A stretch of 64,000 bases of DNA from Lindgomyces ingoldianus (lineage: Eukaryota > Ascomycota > Dothideomycetes > Pleosporales > Lindgomycetaceae): the NCBI RefSeq assembly GCF_010093535.1, contig NW_022985170.1, positions 848,016 through 912,015 of the forward strand, in the 5' to 3' direction. Shown here piece after piece: positions 12,435 through 27,385 of this stretch (its first letter is position 1; each line of letters begins with the position of its first letter). The position numbers were made by a program, and so were the translations under genes. The notes under the pieces were generated by a model. It saw only the letters and a list, made by a program, of their open reading frames with translations, was not told the origin of the DNA and made no database searches.

Positions 12435-13769
12435 CTACCATAACCCCTTGATCTGAGATACTCGCTGTGTTGGCGCCACAGCCTCATTATTATCCTCCGT
12501 TTCTGTCCGTGACAGGCTCCCACTGTCTCGAAATGTAGGGAAGATGGCAGCCTCGTGATCAGCACTCGCGTCCCACCCAAGGGTCTCTTCTTCATTATTA
12601 TAATCAACCGGATCCCAACTCCTATCTTCCTCCTCTCTCCCTACGAACAAACTCTCTGGATCCGGATCCCCTTGCTTCGGCGACTTCGCTCTCCTTGACC
12701 CTGGATTGCGCCGCCGCGCTGTTCGACGTGATGCTGGCTCAGCCGGTGGGGGCATTTCAGGCCTTTTGCCCCGGTTCTCTGTTCTCTCAGACGTGGTGGA
12801 TTGAGCTCGGGAGTCGGATCTACTGGATATCTGGGGCGCTGGAGTTGGCGTTAAACCGGCATAGTCACCTGATGTCATGAGAGTGAATTCGCATAAGAAA
12901 CCGTCGCATCCGTAGTTAAACTGTAGAGGGCGAGTCGGCTGGGAATAGTATGCTTTTAGGTTTGTCTTGAGCGTGTCCGCGTGGATGACAATGGCCTTGA
13001 AATCCTTGACGCTGATAATGATGTGGAGGCCGGGTTGGACGTTAAAGTCCTCGAAGTCAGACGTGTTGACTGCAACAGCAGTAACAAGCGGATGCTTGAG
13101 GATCTCTTTCCCATTCGAGATTTTTTCGGTGTAACTTTTGAACACGGCGCGTCCGTCTTCGCCAGCGAAGATATCCAGCATCTCGGTCTTAGTACCGAAG
13201 TACTCGATGTACTCTTTCATTGCACTTGAATGCATACTCCACCTGTTCTTGGCAACGTTTTTGTCAAACAGCGCGTGCATCACCTCAACAGCTTCGTAGG
13301 TAAGTTTGTACGTCTTGATGACCCCTTGGTTGCACACCATCTTAACGATGAATCGGCATTCGGCTTGATCTGGCCTATCCTGGACGCTAACCTCACAGCG
13401 ATCGATGGCTCCATCTCTACCCAGTGGATCGTAAAGTCGGCCTTTGAAGACAGATAGGAGTGCTTTCGTATACATGCTACACGTGAATCGACCATCAGGA
13501 CCTCCGTGGCTAGGTATGCATTCATAGCTAATAAAGAATTGTTTTCCATCAAGAGTCAAGGCGGCATAGGCGGACTTGGAGGAATTAAGAGCGGTGAATG
13601 TGAACTAAGAAGAAATGAATAAAATGCCTGATGGAAAGAAGATAATATTGCCTACTCTGTCGCGACGCGCTTCGATGGCAACCGCGTCGCTGAATTTTCC
13701 GAGACAAACGAGAAGATCGTGCACCTTGGCCGCTGCCTCAGGTGTAAGCGTGAAATTGAGGACGACCAT
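12435..13769 (-). CDS. RAD9: DNA damage checkpoint clamp subunit Rad9 (9-1-1 complex)
   Basis: Rad9/Ddc1 subunit of the PCNA-like 9-1-1 clamp, which is loaded at damaged DNA and activates the ATR/Mec1 checkpoint kinase. Two minus-strand exons (13656-13769 and 12435-13604) give 427 residues. The first exon encodes MVVLNFTLTPEAAAKVHDLL and ends in EARRDR; a 51-nt intron joins it to FTFTALNSSKSAYAALTLDG, the canonical Rad9 start. Residues 1 to ~280 form the two sliding-clamp halves. From about residue 285 the chain is disordered and Ser/Thr/Pro/Arg-rich, with several SQ or TQ-like and acidic patches. That matches the phosphorylated tail that recruits TopBP1-type partners. The gene is divergent from the F-box gene with only 189 bp between the starts. 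Confidence 0.92.
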
Positions 13770-13958
13770 TCTTTTTCATAATCTAAAGCATCAGCTATCA
13801 TGTAGTTGACCAGGGTTCGCTCAATTCATGTCTCGTTGGGGTTTGGTGGATCGTTGATTGTTGCGAACGTGCATTCGCGTTTTCCGGAAAGCTGAGGGAC
13901 GCTTGTGGACAAAAACAGACGTCACCACCTGCTTTGACCTTCATCTCACCGACTTAAC

Positions 13959-16074
13959 ATGCAACATCAGCTATTAGATATGACTCCCACACTTCCGGAT
14001 GATATTCTGCATCTCCTATGCGAGGAGCTCGCACACCAGGAAAATTTCGACACGCTGTTCAGCTGTGCGTGCTCGAGCAAGGGCCTCGCAACTCCCGCTT
14101 TGACCAACTTGTATCGGTACGTGACCCTCAGCATGAGAATGCTGTAGAACCATTGAATAACCGGACGTGTAGCTCTCATCATTTGGCTCCGGTGCGGGGT
14201 GGAGGTGAAGATGAAGCGGTTCCTCTTCCCACTAAGCAGCTGATGGTTCAGAAATGGTCAATCCTGTGGCGGTCCCTCATCGCATCTAGCCTCGATACCA
14301 CCTTATTTCCGTATTGCCGCTATATCAAAGTCCTGGATTTTAGAGATCTCGAGTATCTTCTTGAAGATGATCAGTTCAAGGGAAAACTTCCCAAGCATTT
14401 CTTTTCTGGCTCTTTAGCGAGATTCCACATGACTATGGGAACGCCACTTCGTTCTTCTAAGAGGAAATCTGTTCGTCTTAATGTCGTGGCAATCATCGAT
14501 GCTATTGGTGAAGGCACGTGTTGGCTCTAAAAGCTCCTTCGCTACACTACCTGCTTCCTATCCACTAACCTGTTCTAGTTGTTACACAACATACCCCAAT
14601 GCTTGAAACCGTCGCTGGGAAGCGTGAGTGACCCCTGGGAAGTACCATGGGACCCCAGCTAATGTGATATGCAGTCCTCTCACACTCCTTAGTTCGGTGG
14701 GTTCCTCGATTGCCTCGCCTACAGACATTGGAACTCTACAACGGTAGTCCACTGGAAGACGAACAGGTGCACGCCTCCATATATAAACATTGCCCACTAT
14801 TCAATTCCCTTAGCATTTATACTTGGTATGTCTATTCACATTTCGTTTCTTGAAGGGATTTGCTAAACCATTTAGGGCTGCTGAGGAACGCGATCACAAG
14901 TTCTCCAAATTTATCGGAACTGTTCGCCCACAGTCTTTGAGAATAATCGAGACTATTCGAGATATTGGGGCTGGAGCTGAGACATTTCTCGCTCTGAACA
15001 CTCACTGCGAGTCACTCAAGGACTTACGACTCTGCGTCTCGACCGACACGCTACCTCACCTTTCACTTTTACGAGGATGCACCGCGCTAGAAGCTCTGCG
15101 TATCGAGGACCAACAGGGAACGACCAACCTTGAAAAAACCCAAAATGACGTCTTCCTAGAGATGATTGAGTGGTTGAGGAGATGTGAGAACCTCCGCCGG
15201 CTTAGCTTCACTAAGGTAAGAAACCTCCGGTGCACACCTAGGACATGTTGGATACTAGCAAAGTCCTTCTGTGAGACCACTTGAATGGCCTTGAATGTTA
15301 GTTCGACTGACAATGTGTGTATCGACTCAAATTTGATAGTACCGAATATCCTTACAACTCTCTGACAGAGCTCATGCTAATGTACTTCCACTTTCGTAGC
15401 TCCAATCTGCTTCTTCCATCGCTACGCCAATCCTACTAGAGCACAAGATTAAGTTGCGCAAACTAGAAATCGACTCCTATTTTCCGAAAGACAGCCAGCT
15501 GTTTCACCAGGCCCTCATCAATCAGCGTTCTTCGCTGAGGTTTCTATCTCTTGACGGCGACACTGAAGGAATGTTCCGGGATGATGTCGACATTCTAGTT
15601 GGTGCTCTAAAGCAGTTGACAGGCCTGAGGGTACTAAAACTGCTTTTTGGCCAAGAGATATTCTCAGATGAGCACCTTATCACCATTATCAGCAGCCTTG
15701 CACTACTCGAAGATCTCTATGTTACGGGTATGGAGATCAGAGATGGAGTCTTAGAAAGTGTCGGCAATCTCGCAAACCTGAGAAGCGTGGCTTTCTCTGG
15801 TATCTCCAAATTCACGACTGGTGGCCTTCTTGAGTTTGTGTCGCATCTTGGGCCAGGGAACCAAGGCATTCGGGTCATGGTCGATATGGCTGATCCAGAT
15901 ACGATGCTATCTGAAGGGGAGGTTACGGTTGTGCGAGAGAGTCTATGGGAGAAAGTCAGTGGGACTCTGGAGTATACGCCGTGGAGAGGTAGGACATGGA
16001 TTACCCTCAATACATGCACCGACTTACCCTTTATAGAGCCGAATGTGTCAGAATTTGAGGGAGAATCTGACTGA
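13959..16074 (+). CDS. F-box protein with leucine-rich repeats
   Basis: Probable SCF ubiquitin-ligase adaptor: the F-box binds Skp1 and the LRR part would choose the substrate, which is unknown. Six exons (13959-14116, 14173-14507, 14579-14623, 14675-14825, 14876-15215, 15400-16074) give 567 residues. The degenerate F-box is at residues 10-50 (LPDDILHLLCEELAHQENFD, then CSSKGLATPALTNLYR). Irregular LRRs follow, for example LPRLQTLELYNGSPLEDEQV, LKDLRLCVSTDTLPHLSLL and LTGLRVLKLLFGQEIFSDEH. The tail reads EPNVSEFEGESD. Most introns are 50-71 nt with clear branch points (ACTAACC, GCTAAACC), but intron 5 is 184 nt. The phase is exact at each junction. Exon 3 is only 45 nt. I recognise the family but no studied orthologue. 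Confidence 0.8.
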
Positions 16075-16335
16075 TTCCCTCAATGTCAATTTGGCTGTCA
16101 CTTTGGTTGTGGTACAGAGGACTATCGAGAAGATGTAGATTTCTGTCTTTGAATCAGACATCGCGGCGGCACTCCGTTGTAAACGTTGACGTACAATAAC
16201 AACCGCTTTGCTTCTTTCCATCGGTAGCACATTGAATATTCGATGACGTGGGGGTCCTCGCTTGTTCGGCTGCGGGGCATCAAGGACTTTTAGTTGGAAG
16301 CTCCGGAACAACAATATCAATTGGAAAAGTGTTTC

Positions 16336-18423
16336 ATGTCTTCAAAACGAATACTCGTGATTGCTGGCTCGGATAGCTCTGGTGGAGCGTATGATACCTC
16401 CCTTGAAGTTGTAAACTGACTACTAATTATGAATGACCAGCGGCCTCGAAGCGGATCAGAAGGTTATTGCCGCTCATGGCTGTTATGCAATGACCGCTAC
16501 TACCGCTCTTACAGCTCAGAACACGCTGGGTGTGTATGGCATTCATCACACACCTCCCGCGTTTCTTCGGAAGCAAATTGATGCATGTATCGAGGATATA
16601 GGGATCGATGTTGTCAAGACAGGTGTCAAGCCCTCCAGTTTTTGCTGGACTCTCCTCGCTGATCATATTTAGGAATGCTGGCGTCTGCAACCACAATTCA
16701 GGTTGTTGCCGATGCATTTCGTCAATTCAATGTTGCTGTGTCTGTAATCGACCCGGTATCTTAGCCTCGCAATGCCAACTTCTCACGGCACTAACGGTAT
16801 AGGTCATGGTATCAACAAGTGGCTCACAGCTATTACCTGAAGAGGCTGTGGAGACTCTAATCAAGCAACTACTTCCATTAACGACCATCCTCACCCCAAA
16901 TTTGCCGGAAGCCAAGTTACTTCTAAAAACAGCTGGAGTATGTTTCAAAGAGCCAGAGGATGTTGACGACATTGTAAATATTGCCAAAGCGCTTCAGGGA
17001 CTGGGGCCGAAATATGTCCTTCTGAAGGGAGGTCATTTACCATTGACGAAAGGACGACTTGTCTCTAAAGGTAAAGCTGATCGACATGTTGTTCTCAACG
17101 TCCTGTTTGGGAACGGGGATTTGACCTTGATGGAGACTGCGTATTTGGAGTCGAGGAATACGCATGGGACAGGTTGTTCACTGGCTTGTGAGTCTCACAT
17201 TCCCATCTGCAGGGTGAGATGCTCATTCCCTTCAGCTGCCATTGCTTGCAATCTCGCTTCCGGCATGTCTGTCACCAGGGCTGTCACAAGAGCCAATAAA
17301 TATGTCGAAGCGGGTATCAAAGCTAGCAGAGATATTGGGGGAGGCAGCGGTCCGATCAACCATTTCCACTCGACTTATACCTTGCCATTCCCACCGTAAG
17401 TTCGTCCTCTCCGACCTCGAAATAGAGTGTCTAATGTCCCCGAGGGGCGGTTTCATCGACTACCTCTTAGAGCGAGAAGATGTACAAGGGCCATGGAAAG
17501 AGTACACCGAGCACGATTTCGTACAGTGTATGGCTAACGGTACTTTGTCGGAGGAGCTTTTCAAGCAATATCTGATTCAGGACTTCCTGTTTCTAGTCAG
17601 CGGCTTCGAACGAATATGTTCGATAGATAGGCTAACAAAGATATAGATCCACTTCGCTCGCGCAAACGCGCTAGCCTCATACAAGTCAAAGTCTATGGTC
17701 GACATTGGCCGGGTAAGCGGTGCTTGAGCTGATCCTTGGCCCTGCTGATGCTTCATCCAGTCTGCCCAGCAAGTGCTTCACCTTCAGGAGGAGATCAAAC
17801 TCCACATCGAATTTTGCAAAGACTACGGCCTCTCGGTAGAGGATATAGAAAGTCAGGAGGAGAGCCAAGGTATGGCGAAGCCTAGACTTACTTGCCTCTT
17901 TAACTAACACTGACACAGCGTGTACGGCATATACAAGGTAGTCCCTTCATCACACATAAAGATACGATTGTTGATGGATGCGCCAGATACGTCCTCGACA
18001 TTGGGCAGTCTGAAGACTGGCTAGCATTGCAGATCGCGCTCTTGCCCTGCCTGATCGGCTACGGCATCATCGCGCGACGCCTCTTCGACGACCCAAGTAC
18101 AGTGCGAGAAGGAAGCAGATACTGGAAATGGGTCGAAACATATGTCGCCGAAGGTTATGTGGAAGCAATGAAGAACGGGTCAGGTAGGACGCGAGATCCG
18201 AGTCGCGTCTTGCCTAAACTAATGGTAGGCATAGATTTAATCGAGAAGCATGCGAAAAAACAGTCCGTTTCAAGGATTGACGATCTGGCACGGATATTTA
18301 TTCATGCTACTAAGGTGAGCGATGACCCACCAAGTGTGTTATCATGACGTGCTAACTTTCGATGACTAGATGGAGACGGGTTTCTGGGATATGGGAGCAA
18401 AAGGAGCACTGGAGTGTAGGTGA
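16336..18423 (+). CDS. THI20: Bifunctional HMP(-P) kinase / TenA thiaminase II (Thi20-like)
   Basis: Thiamine biosynthesis and salvage enzyme. The N-terminal ribokinase-fold half phosphorylates hydroxymethylpyrimidine and its phosphate; the C-terminal TenA half hydrolyses degraded thiamine or its pyrimidine. Eleven exons (16336-16388, 16441-16622, 16673-16755, 16803-17187, 17236-17395, 17445-17595, 17647-17712, 17761-17869, 17919-17937, 17987-18314, 18370-18423) give 529 residues, close to yeast Thi20. Kinase motifs are ILVIAGSDSSGGAGLEADQK at the start, TPNLPEAKLLL, and the anion-hole loop NTHGTGCSLASAIACNLASG with its catalytic Cys near residue 232. TenA begins near residue 290 (GGFIDYLLERED) and includes QDFLFLIHFARANALASYKS, IEFCKDYGLS and LLPCLIGYGIIARRL. 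The introns are nearly all 47-55 nt, and exon 9 is only 19 nt. I saw no TPP riboswitch consensus upstream. Confidence 0.93.
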
Positions 18424-18845
18424 GGGATGTGTAGGTGGGGGATGGGTAGTTGGGTAACACGTAGTAAACTTTCACTGCTCATACTTGCGCGGCAGTGACT
18501 AGCAGTATTTCAGACAGACTCCGGCTTCAATGTTGGTGCTCCACGTGACAGCTGATAAATAATCACTCGCCGCCAGACCGGGCTAGCGCGGCTTCGCTAG
18601 GGCGAAAATTATCTGAGACTTTACCTCGCCCGGCGCGACTGCACTTTTCTGCCTCCACCTCCTTCTTTTACCATCCACGGCCAACACATCGCCATCTCCC
18701 ACCTTTTGTGTGTTTTCGCTCCCATCTAAATAGCGACACGAACTTCATTTTCCGCGTCCCCTATATCTCGCTCTCTCAGCCCGCGATCTCGAGACGCTCC
18801 TTCCACCTCATAGTTTCACCGGTCCCTACCGCGACTTCATACACC
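18424..18845. promoter_or_regulatory. DBP2 upstream region
   Basis: About 0.4 kb between the THI20 stop and the DBP2 start. The last ~180 bases before the ATG are CT-rich on the coding strand, typical of strong fungal promoters and leaders. No specific operator is visible. Confidence 0.45.
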
Positions 18846-21415
<2,570 letters not shown>

Positions 21416-22345
21416 ACGACTTGGTGACCGACAGATGTGGTCCGACACCCCGGCGGTCGCCCGCTTCCACCCTGCTAATACAAACACGAAAACTTTGGGC
21501 TTCAGTGTTTCGGCGTTCTGGCTGACATAGACTTTTCGCTCTCTGGCCCACTTTACGGACCTAACACTTTCTTCTTTCCTTTTCGTTGACACACAGGGCC
21601 TGTGCTTTGGATCGTGCACCGTGGATGTATGATGATACCCTCGGGCAAAAAACGGGTCTTCATGCACGATGTCGGTGAAGCTGGGACGGCATAATTTGTT
21701 ATAGACTGGCATTCTCTTTCTTCTAAGTTATCATGGGCGGATTCAGTCCTTCGTTCAGCCCTCTCTCTTCTTCTTGTTCAACGAGGAGATGGTCGAGGGC
21801 TTGATTGCATCAGGCTGCATGGAGTAAGCAGAGATAGCTGGCGGTTTTGTTTTCTAATCGAGTTAAAAGTCTCATCATGGCCTATGCTACATAGAATAAA
21901 TTCTCGTTTGATACGTCTTAAGAAGTTTCGCGCAGGGGGTGACTGGAGTGATGGAAGTCGTGAGGGTTGAATGAAGGGCTTGAGATGTGTGCATAGTTGC
22001 TGACTAACAGGCAGATTTGTCGATTTAGCAATTGAATGGGTGTGTAGGCCCAGCTTCGAACGAACAGTGGGACTGAGATCGCATGCTGGAATTACATTAA
22101 TGCATTGTGGGATGGATGTGAAGACAATTTGTGTTTGATAATTACGACGCAAGATGGCCTGTGTGTAATTAAAGTTGATCAGATTTCTACGAGAAGTCCT
22201 AGTTCTAGGTCAGGATGGTTGAGATCCGGGTGGACAGGAGGGGGCGAGACCGAAAGCGAGAGTCATTGACTTTGTCTATTTAGTCTAGAGTATGCCCTAG
22301 GCCTTGTTGGTAATTACAGTTTAAGTTCGGAAGTACCGAGGTACG

Positions 22346-22490
22346 TATGGGGTTGAAGGATTTGTGGAGTAAGAATGGAAGACCATTTTGTCTAGAGCTG
22401 TTGTTCTGTCTCAGCCCTCGACTCATCAGTAAGGTGTAAGTGCTCAAGCATGAATGGGGCGAAGGATTCGGGGAACAAGGATGAAAGACC
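22346..22490. repeat. Diverged ~39-bp direct duplication
   Basis: The segment at about 22347-22385 (ATGGGGTTGAAGGATTTG...) recurs at about 22452-22490 (AATGGGGCGAAGGATTCG...) with roughly three quarters of positions matching. Many differences are transitions. The spacing is about 105 bp. Confidence 0.5.
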
Positions 22491-25400
22491 CTGAATGTTC
22501 TCCTGTCAGGCTTGTGAATTGTGGCTTGTTGGTTGGAGTGTGAGGGAAGGGATCGACTTTGTGCGAATAAATTATCATGGGTGCCCCTCCTCTCTACCTA
22601 GCCGATAAACGGTGTATGCATGTGTAAGTGAATCAGTTTCGCGAGCAGGGTTGCATGTGAGAAACAATTGCGGTCGTACACCTGACGGATCGTCGGTATC
22701 TGGAGCATGCGTAACTCAATGAAATTTGCATTTCGCGATGGACAGTGAGCTATGGGGTTTTAGAGGTAGAGGAGACCGTTCGCCCTAGAGTCGACAGTAG
22801 TGTGGGCTACTAATGCACGAATGAAGCAAACGAAGATGCAGAAAAGAGACAGCTTCGATCGGGACCACCGGTCGAATCCGACATGGTTGTTGAAGGCTCC
22901 CTTCCGATCAACCAAGGGGATGTATGAGCAGATGGCGCAGGAGGTGCGGATTAAGCACCAGGAATGCTCCCGTTCTTTCAAGATAAAATTTCGTGAATTG
23001 CGGTCGTCCATCCGCGGAGACTCGCGGATTCTGGTTCAACATGCAACCGAGTCGAAGTGGTTACTTACATGCTTCCTGTAGCGTGTCGTTAGACACATGT
23101 CGGTCGTTCTACGGTCGTTCTAGAGGGTATTCTAAGAGTGGAGAATGCGTGGACGGAGACTAGAACATGCATCTTTAGTAATACTCAGAGTATTGGTAAG
23201 GGACAGTCCCGTAGCCAATGTTAAGAGAGAGACACTGGTTGAAAGTGATGAGATTGGAGAATTGTTGGTTTGCTGTTGACAAGTCTCTGGAAGTCGGTTG
23301 GGGGAATTAGGAGAATTTTAGGTGTGGGTGGTCATGTGAAGGAGAGGTTAGGTTATTCTAGTGAGAATTTGATCTAGTTGGGAATTAGGGACGCAAGTTA
23401 CAGGAGGGAGCCTTTGAACTGAGCTTGAGTCCACGCAGATGACTTGGAGAATGAACGGAAAGGATTCAAGATGTTGTGGAGGTACAATGTTTACTGTATT
23501 AGGAAGGGCATAGACGAAAGCTCGGCCCCGAGGGGAAGGTTTAGAAGAAGCAATTACTCGCATACGAATGACATCTGCTCAGCTCAATTCAAGGCCTCGG
23601 TTGCGCATAAAGATAGTGGGCACTCCGTACTTACGCGCTGTGGCATTTTAATACTCGGTTCAAGATGCCAAAGTTTGAGGCCCTGGAGGTGATCCCCATC
23701 AGAACCAGTTTCAAGAATTCTCAAGTTGATGCAGTAGCGGCTCGAGATGCTTGGAAACAGAGCAATCTGGAGGCTCACCGTGCAAAAGCAGGACAAACCC
23801 CATTAATTGATCACATATGATCTGCAGTCGTTAATGCCTCAGGCTTCCACGCTTAGCAGGACAGATGTCTGAATTCACAGAGATGGGTCGACATGCAGCC
23901 TCGCCGAGCTTTTCAGCCGAGAGGCTGGGGCAAAGCGCGCAAATCGTCATCATCAATGATTGCAATAGGAAGGTCGCCCGTTTGCCTTAATGAAACCTCG
24001 CACCTCGCGTGTTTTGCTCATGCATGCGACGCACATGGACGCCTGCAGTCGACCTCGGAGCTGCGAGGAGACGTATTCGGAATGCAGTCGCTGCTAAGTT
24101 TATCATGGAAAGGCAGGAGCATTGCTACTTTTTGCTTCTGCAGATGCGTCGCGAATATCAATCGATCAAACAACTTCACGATACCGTCGCCCGCCGGTCT
24201 CCAAATCGGCCACGGCATCGAAGAGCTCCCCGGGATGCCAAACCCGGCTCTCCGGTCGCGTGTGAGCATGGATCAAGAAGGGAAAGGAAGCATTTTCCAA
24301 TCCCAGATCTCACAAGGTTCCATCCTCTACAGTCCCTGCACGCAGCCGCCACGTGAAGACTTCTCGGTCAAATTCTGATCACATTTTCGCCGAAGGCTTG
24401 GAGACGCCACGGACCCACTGGGGTCAGGGGAGTGCCCTTGTCGGTGTCACCCGCACTCAAGCCCCGATTCTCTCAAAGGATTCCCGTGTCTGTTGCGGGC
24501 ATCGTGTCGTTTGTTCCTGGGATGGAGGACGGGCTAATTTTAGCCACATGAGGGCTGTGGCTAACAGAGGACGGTCGTGGAGCGGCCAGCTCGTGCAAAT
24601 GTGTTATCAGATGCGAGCCAAAGATCTGGGCCGTCTTCTAGTGCAAAACAGCTTCGGATCATGACCATAATGATGAAAACTCAGAGAGGAGAAGCGCCCA
24701 GGCCAGCCTCTCGGCTTCCTGGGCAGCGGGGCTTGTGGGTGGCCTTGTTTCCGGATGCTCGACGCACAGAGTTTCAATTTCCTCGAATCACAACGTACAT
24801 ATGAGCGCCTGTTCGCCTCCGCTCACCCATTCTGGGAGGTTTTATGTTGCTTTCCTCAGATGAATTGTATCATGCCACCAGAGTTTCTCGCGTAGAGTTG
24901 CAGAGTTGAGCGTGCGTCCGTGTGAGGGAACAGCTCAGGGTACATTGCCGACAAGGTGCTGTACGAAAGCGAGAAGGTGGAGCAGAGCAAATGGAAATGG
25001 GTCATCTCCATCGGTGCCAGTACTGTGATTCCGACAGCACCAGTCAACTCCTGAACTTCCGTACCCCGTTGGATGGCGCAAGTACGTCATGGATCGCGGC
25101 AGCTGCCATCACGAATCCGAGATGGGCCAGGATTTGGTGGCCTCAACCAATGAAAAGCAGCCTACTTCAACTCCTCTTGACCGAGCTGTCTATCTGGATA
25201 ACAGCTATCGAAGGATGGCGAAAAACAAAGGAAAGGCTGTGGATAGAGTCAGATTTAGAATCGCATCTGTCATCTTTTGGGCTAGACTGGACCCAGTTGT
25301 TATTTGTTCCAGAGCTTGATTTCACGCCCTGACTCTCCAAAGATTTGAAAAATCCCTTCTCTGTAGCGCCACAGGGAAATTTGTGCCATTCTTGTCGGCC

Positions 25401-27353
25401 ATTCGCTCCACTTCGACAGAGAAAGACGTATCCGGGCAAGTGAGCGAATAACTTTCCAGGACAGGCATGGACTGGCTGGGCACAGCTCAGCGACTCAGGA
25501 GCGCCACCGTGTTATTCAACACTTCCAATTTATGTGGTCATGTCTCCCATGTCTCAAATTGCACAGACGACCCATGGTTTGGGCGATGAGCGAGACCCCG
25601 ACAGGAGGGGAATGTAAGAGGCGTCGGCCGCGAAACCCTGCAAGCAGCATAACTAATCAAACGAGAGAGAGAAAAGGAGAAAAGGAAAGATTTGTTGTCA
25701 ATGATGCTGATGAGACGGATCGCGGGTTGCAGCAAAAGGAAGAGAGCCCAGTACCGGAAGAAAGCCCCGCTTTTCCACGACTTTGCCGCAGCGACACACG
25801 ATCCTAACCGCACCTCCTCGTTTCCAGCGTCCCAACAGCAAAGGAGAAAAACAAGTCCTGCACACTCTTCCCTGCACCCCCGTCGGCGCATATCGGCCCC
25901 AGCAATTCATGTGCAAACGGTTCTGCCTGCAGCAAGAGTGAGTCTGCTGACACGACGACCCAACCTTAGTATTATGATAGCGAAAAAGCATTATGATAAC
26001 TAGGAAAGAGAAAACGCCCACGCGTGATGACAGGCGGGTGATGAAAGGGGAATTATGCGCGAGGCTGAAAATGAATATGACGATGATGACGAGTCGAAGG
26101 AAGGGGAGGCGACACTTGCTGGGTGGGTCTGCACAGTCTGATAGGTGGCTGCGAGAGGCAGGCAAACGCGGCCTGGAGCTCAAGGAGAGAGAGATCACGC
26201 TTTTACCGGCTCTGCGGGGAGGGGAGGCGTGTCATTCGACGACTCATCATCGGCAGCAGGTTGCTTGCTCAGCGGTCAGCGCAGGCGGGCGTTGCTCCAT
26301 TAATTCACAAAACCGGAAATGCGAGAGAGAAGAGAGATTTGGCTCAGCGTTGGGTGTGAGATGAGATGGGACCCGGCGGCGGAACCATGGCGGGAGCGGT
26401 TGTGTGGTAATGCTGCCATGGCCGGGTGATATGAGGGCCAGAGATGAGCCATGAAGTTCCGGAGAGAACAGGCACACAGTGACATGTCCGCTGGGGTTGT
26501 TGGCCACCCAGGTCGCATCCGCATTTTCGCCTGCCCGCTCTGCTCATTGCCCCTTCTGATCTCTGTGCCGTCCGCAATATTGGCTCGGATTTCGCATCCG
26601 CAACTCTCTCTCCCCTCTCCCCCACTCGTGTCGCGGCCTCACCTGCGTTGATTATTGTTGTGGTGACGTGAAGACGCCATCCGACTGTTGCAGGCGTTCC
26701 TCAATTGTTGTTTCCACTAGCCTGTCCCGACCCGTGACCCTGTTCCCTGCCTGCTTCGAAGTTCTAGCGCGGAACCTAAATCTTCAGCCTCATTATCGCC
26801 ATCGAGCCTTGCCCTCCGCGCGCAGCTCCCCAGGCTTCAACCGGCGCGCGCAGCAGATCGCGAGCGGCGAACGGTGAGCGACGCTGATTAGTGAAGTGTC
26901 GCGCAGGGCTCGCCTGGCCGCTGCGAGGGTGCAGCAGGATTGTTGTCGACGAGCTTTGGCAAGCGGGCCGTGATTCGCCCGCGCGGTCGACCTTGCCTCG
27001 GAGCGAAATTCCAGGCTTGGCCCTTGGGCACTTCCTTCCCACTCGCCACCCTCACACCTTCCCGACTTCGTCACTAGCACCGCATCGCGAATCTCCCCCT
27101 CCACCACAACCACGCTGGCTGCTCGCCTCTAACGCTTCCAGAGCCCCCCCAGTCTTCAGCGCAGTGCTCCCCGCCGCGGTCAGCAGCTGGGCTCGCCATA
27201 TCAGATCTCGCGCCAGCGGTGCTACACGTGCTACCCGCCGCCAGCACCAAAGCCCACCACCAGGTCCAGCGCGCCAGTGAATTGCTTCGCAGCACTCTCT
27301 CGCCCGCCCTGCGCAGGCCCTATCCCGGACCTTTCGCAGCCAGAAAGCTACGC

Positions 27354-27385
27354 AGAGACAGAGAGACAGAGAGACAGAGAGACAG
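27354..27385. repeat. Microsatellite (AGAGACAG)4
   Basis: Four perfect copies of the 8-bp unit AGAGACAG lie in the C-rich region about 1.3 kb upstream of the Con7-like start codon. Confidence 0.95.

Noticed and set aside
16075..16335. TPP riboswitch upstream of THI20
   Set aside because: No conserved TPP-aptamer sequence pairs seen; known fungal cases are mainly in other thiamine genes.
23893..24378. 161-codon plus-strand ORF
   Set aside because: No recognisable motif, overlapped by ORFs of similar length in other frames, and composition not coding-like.
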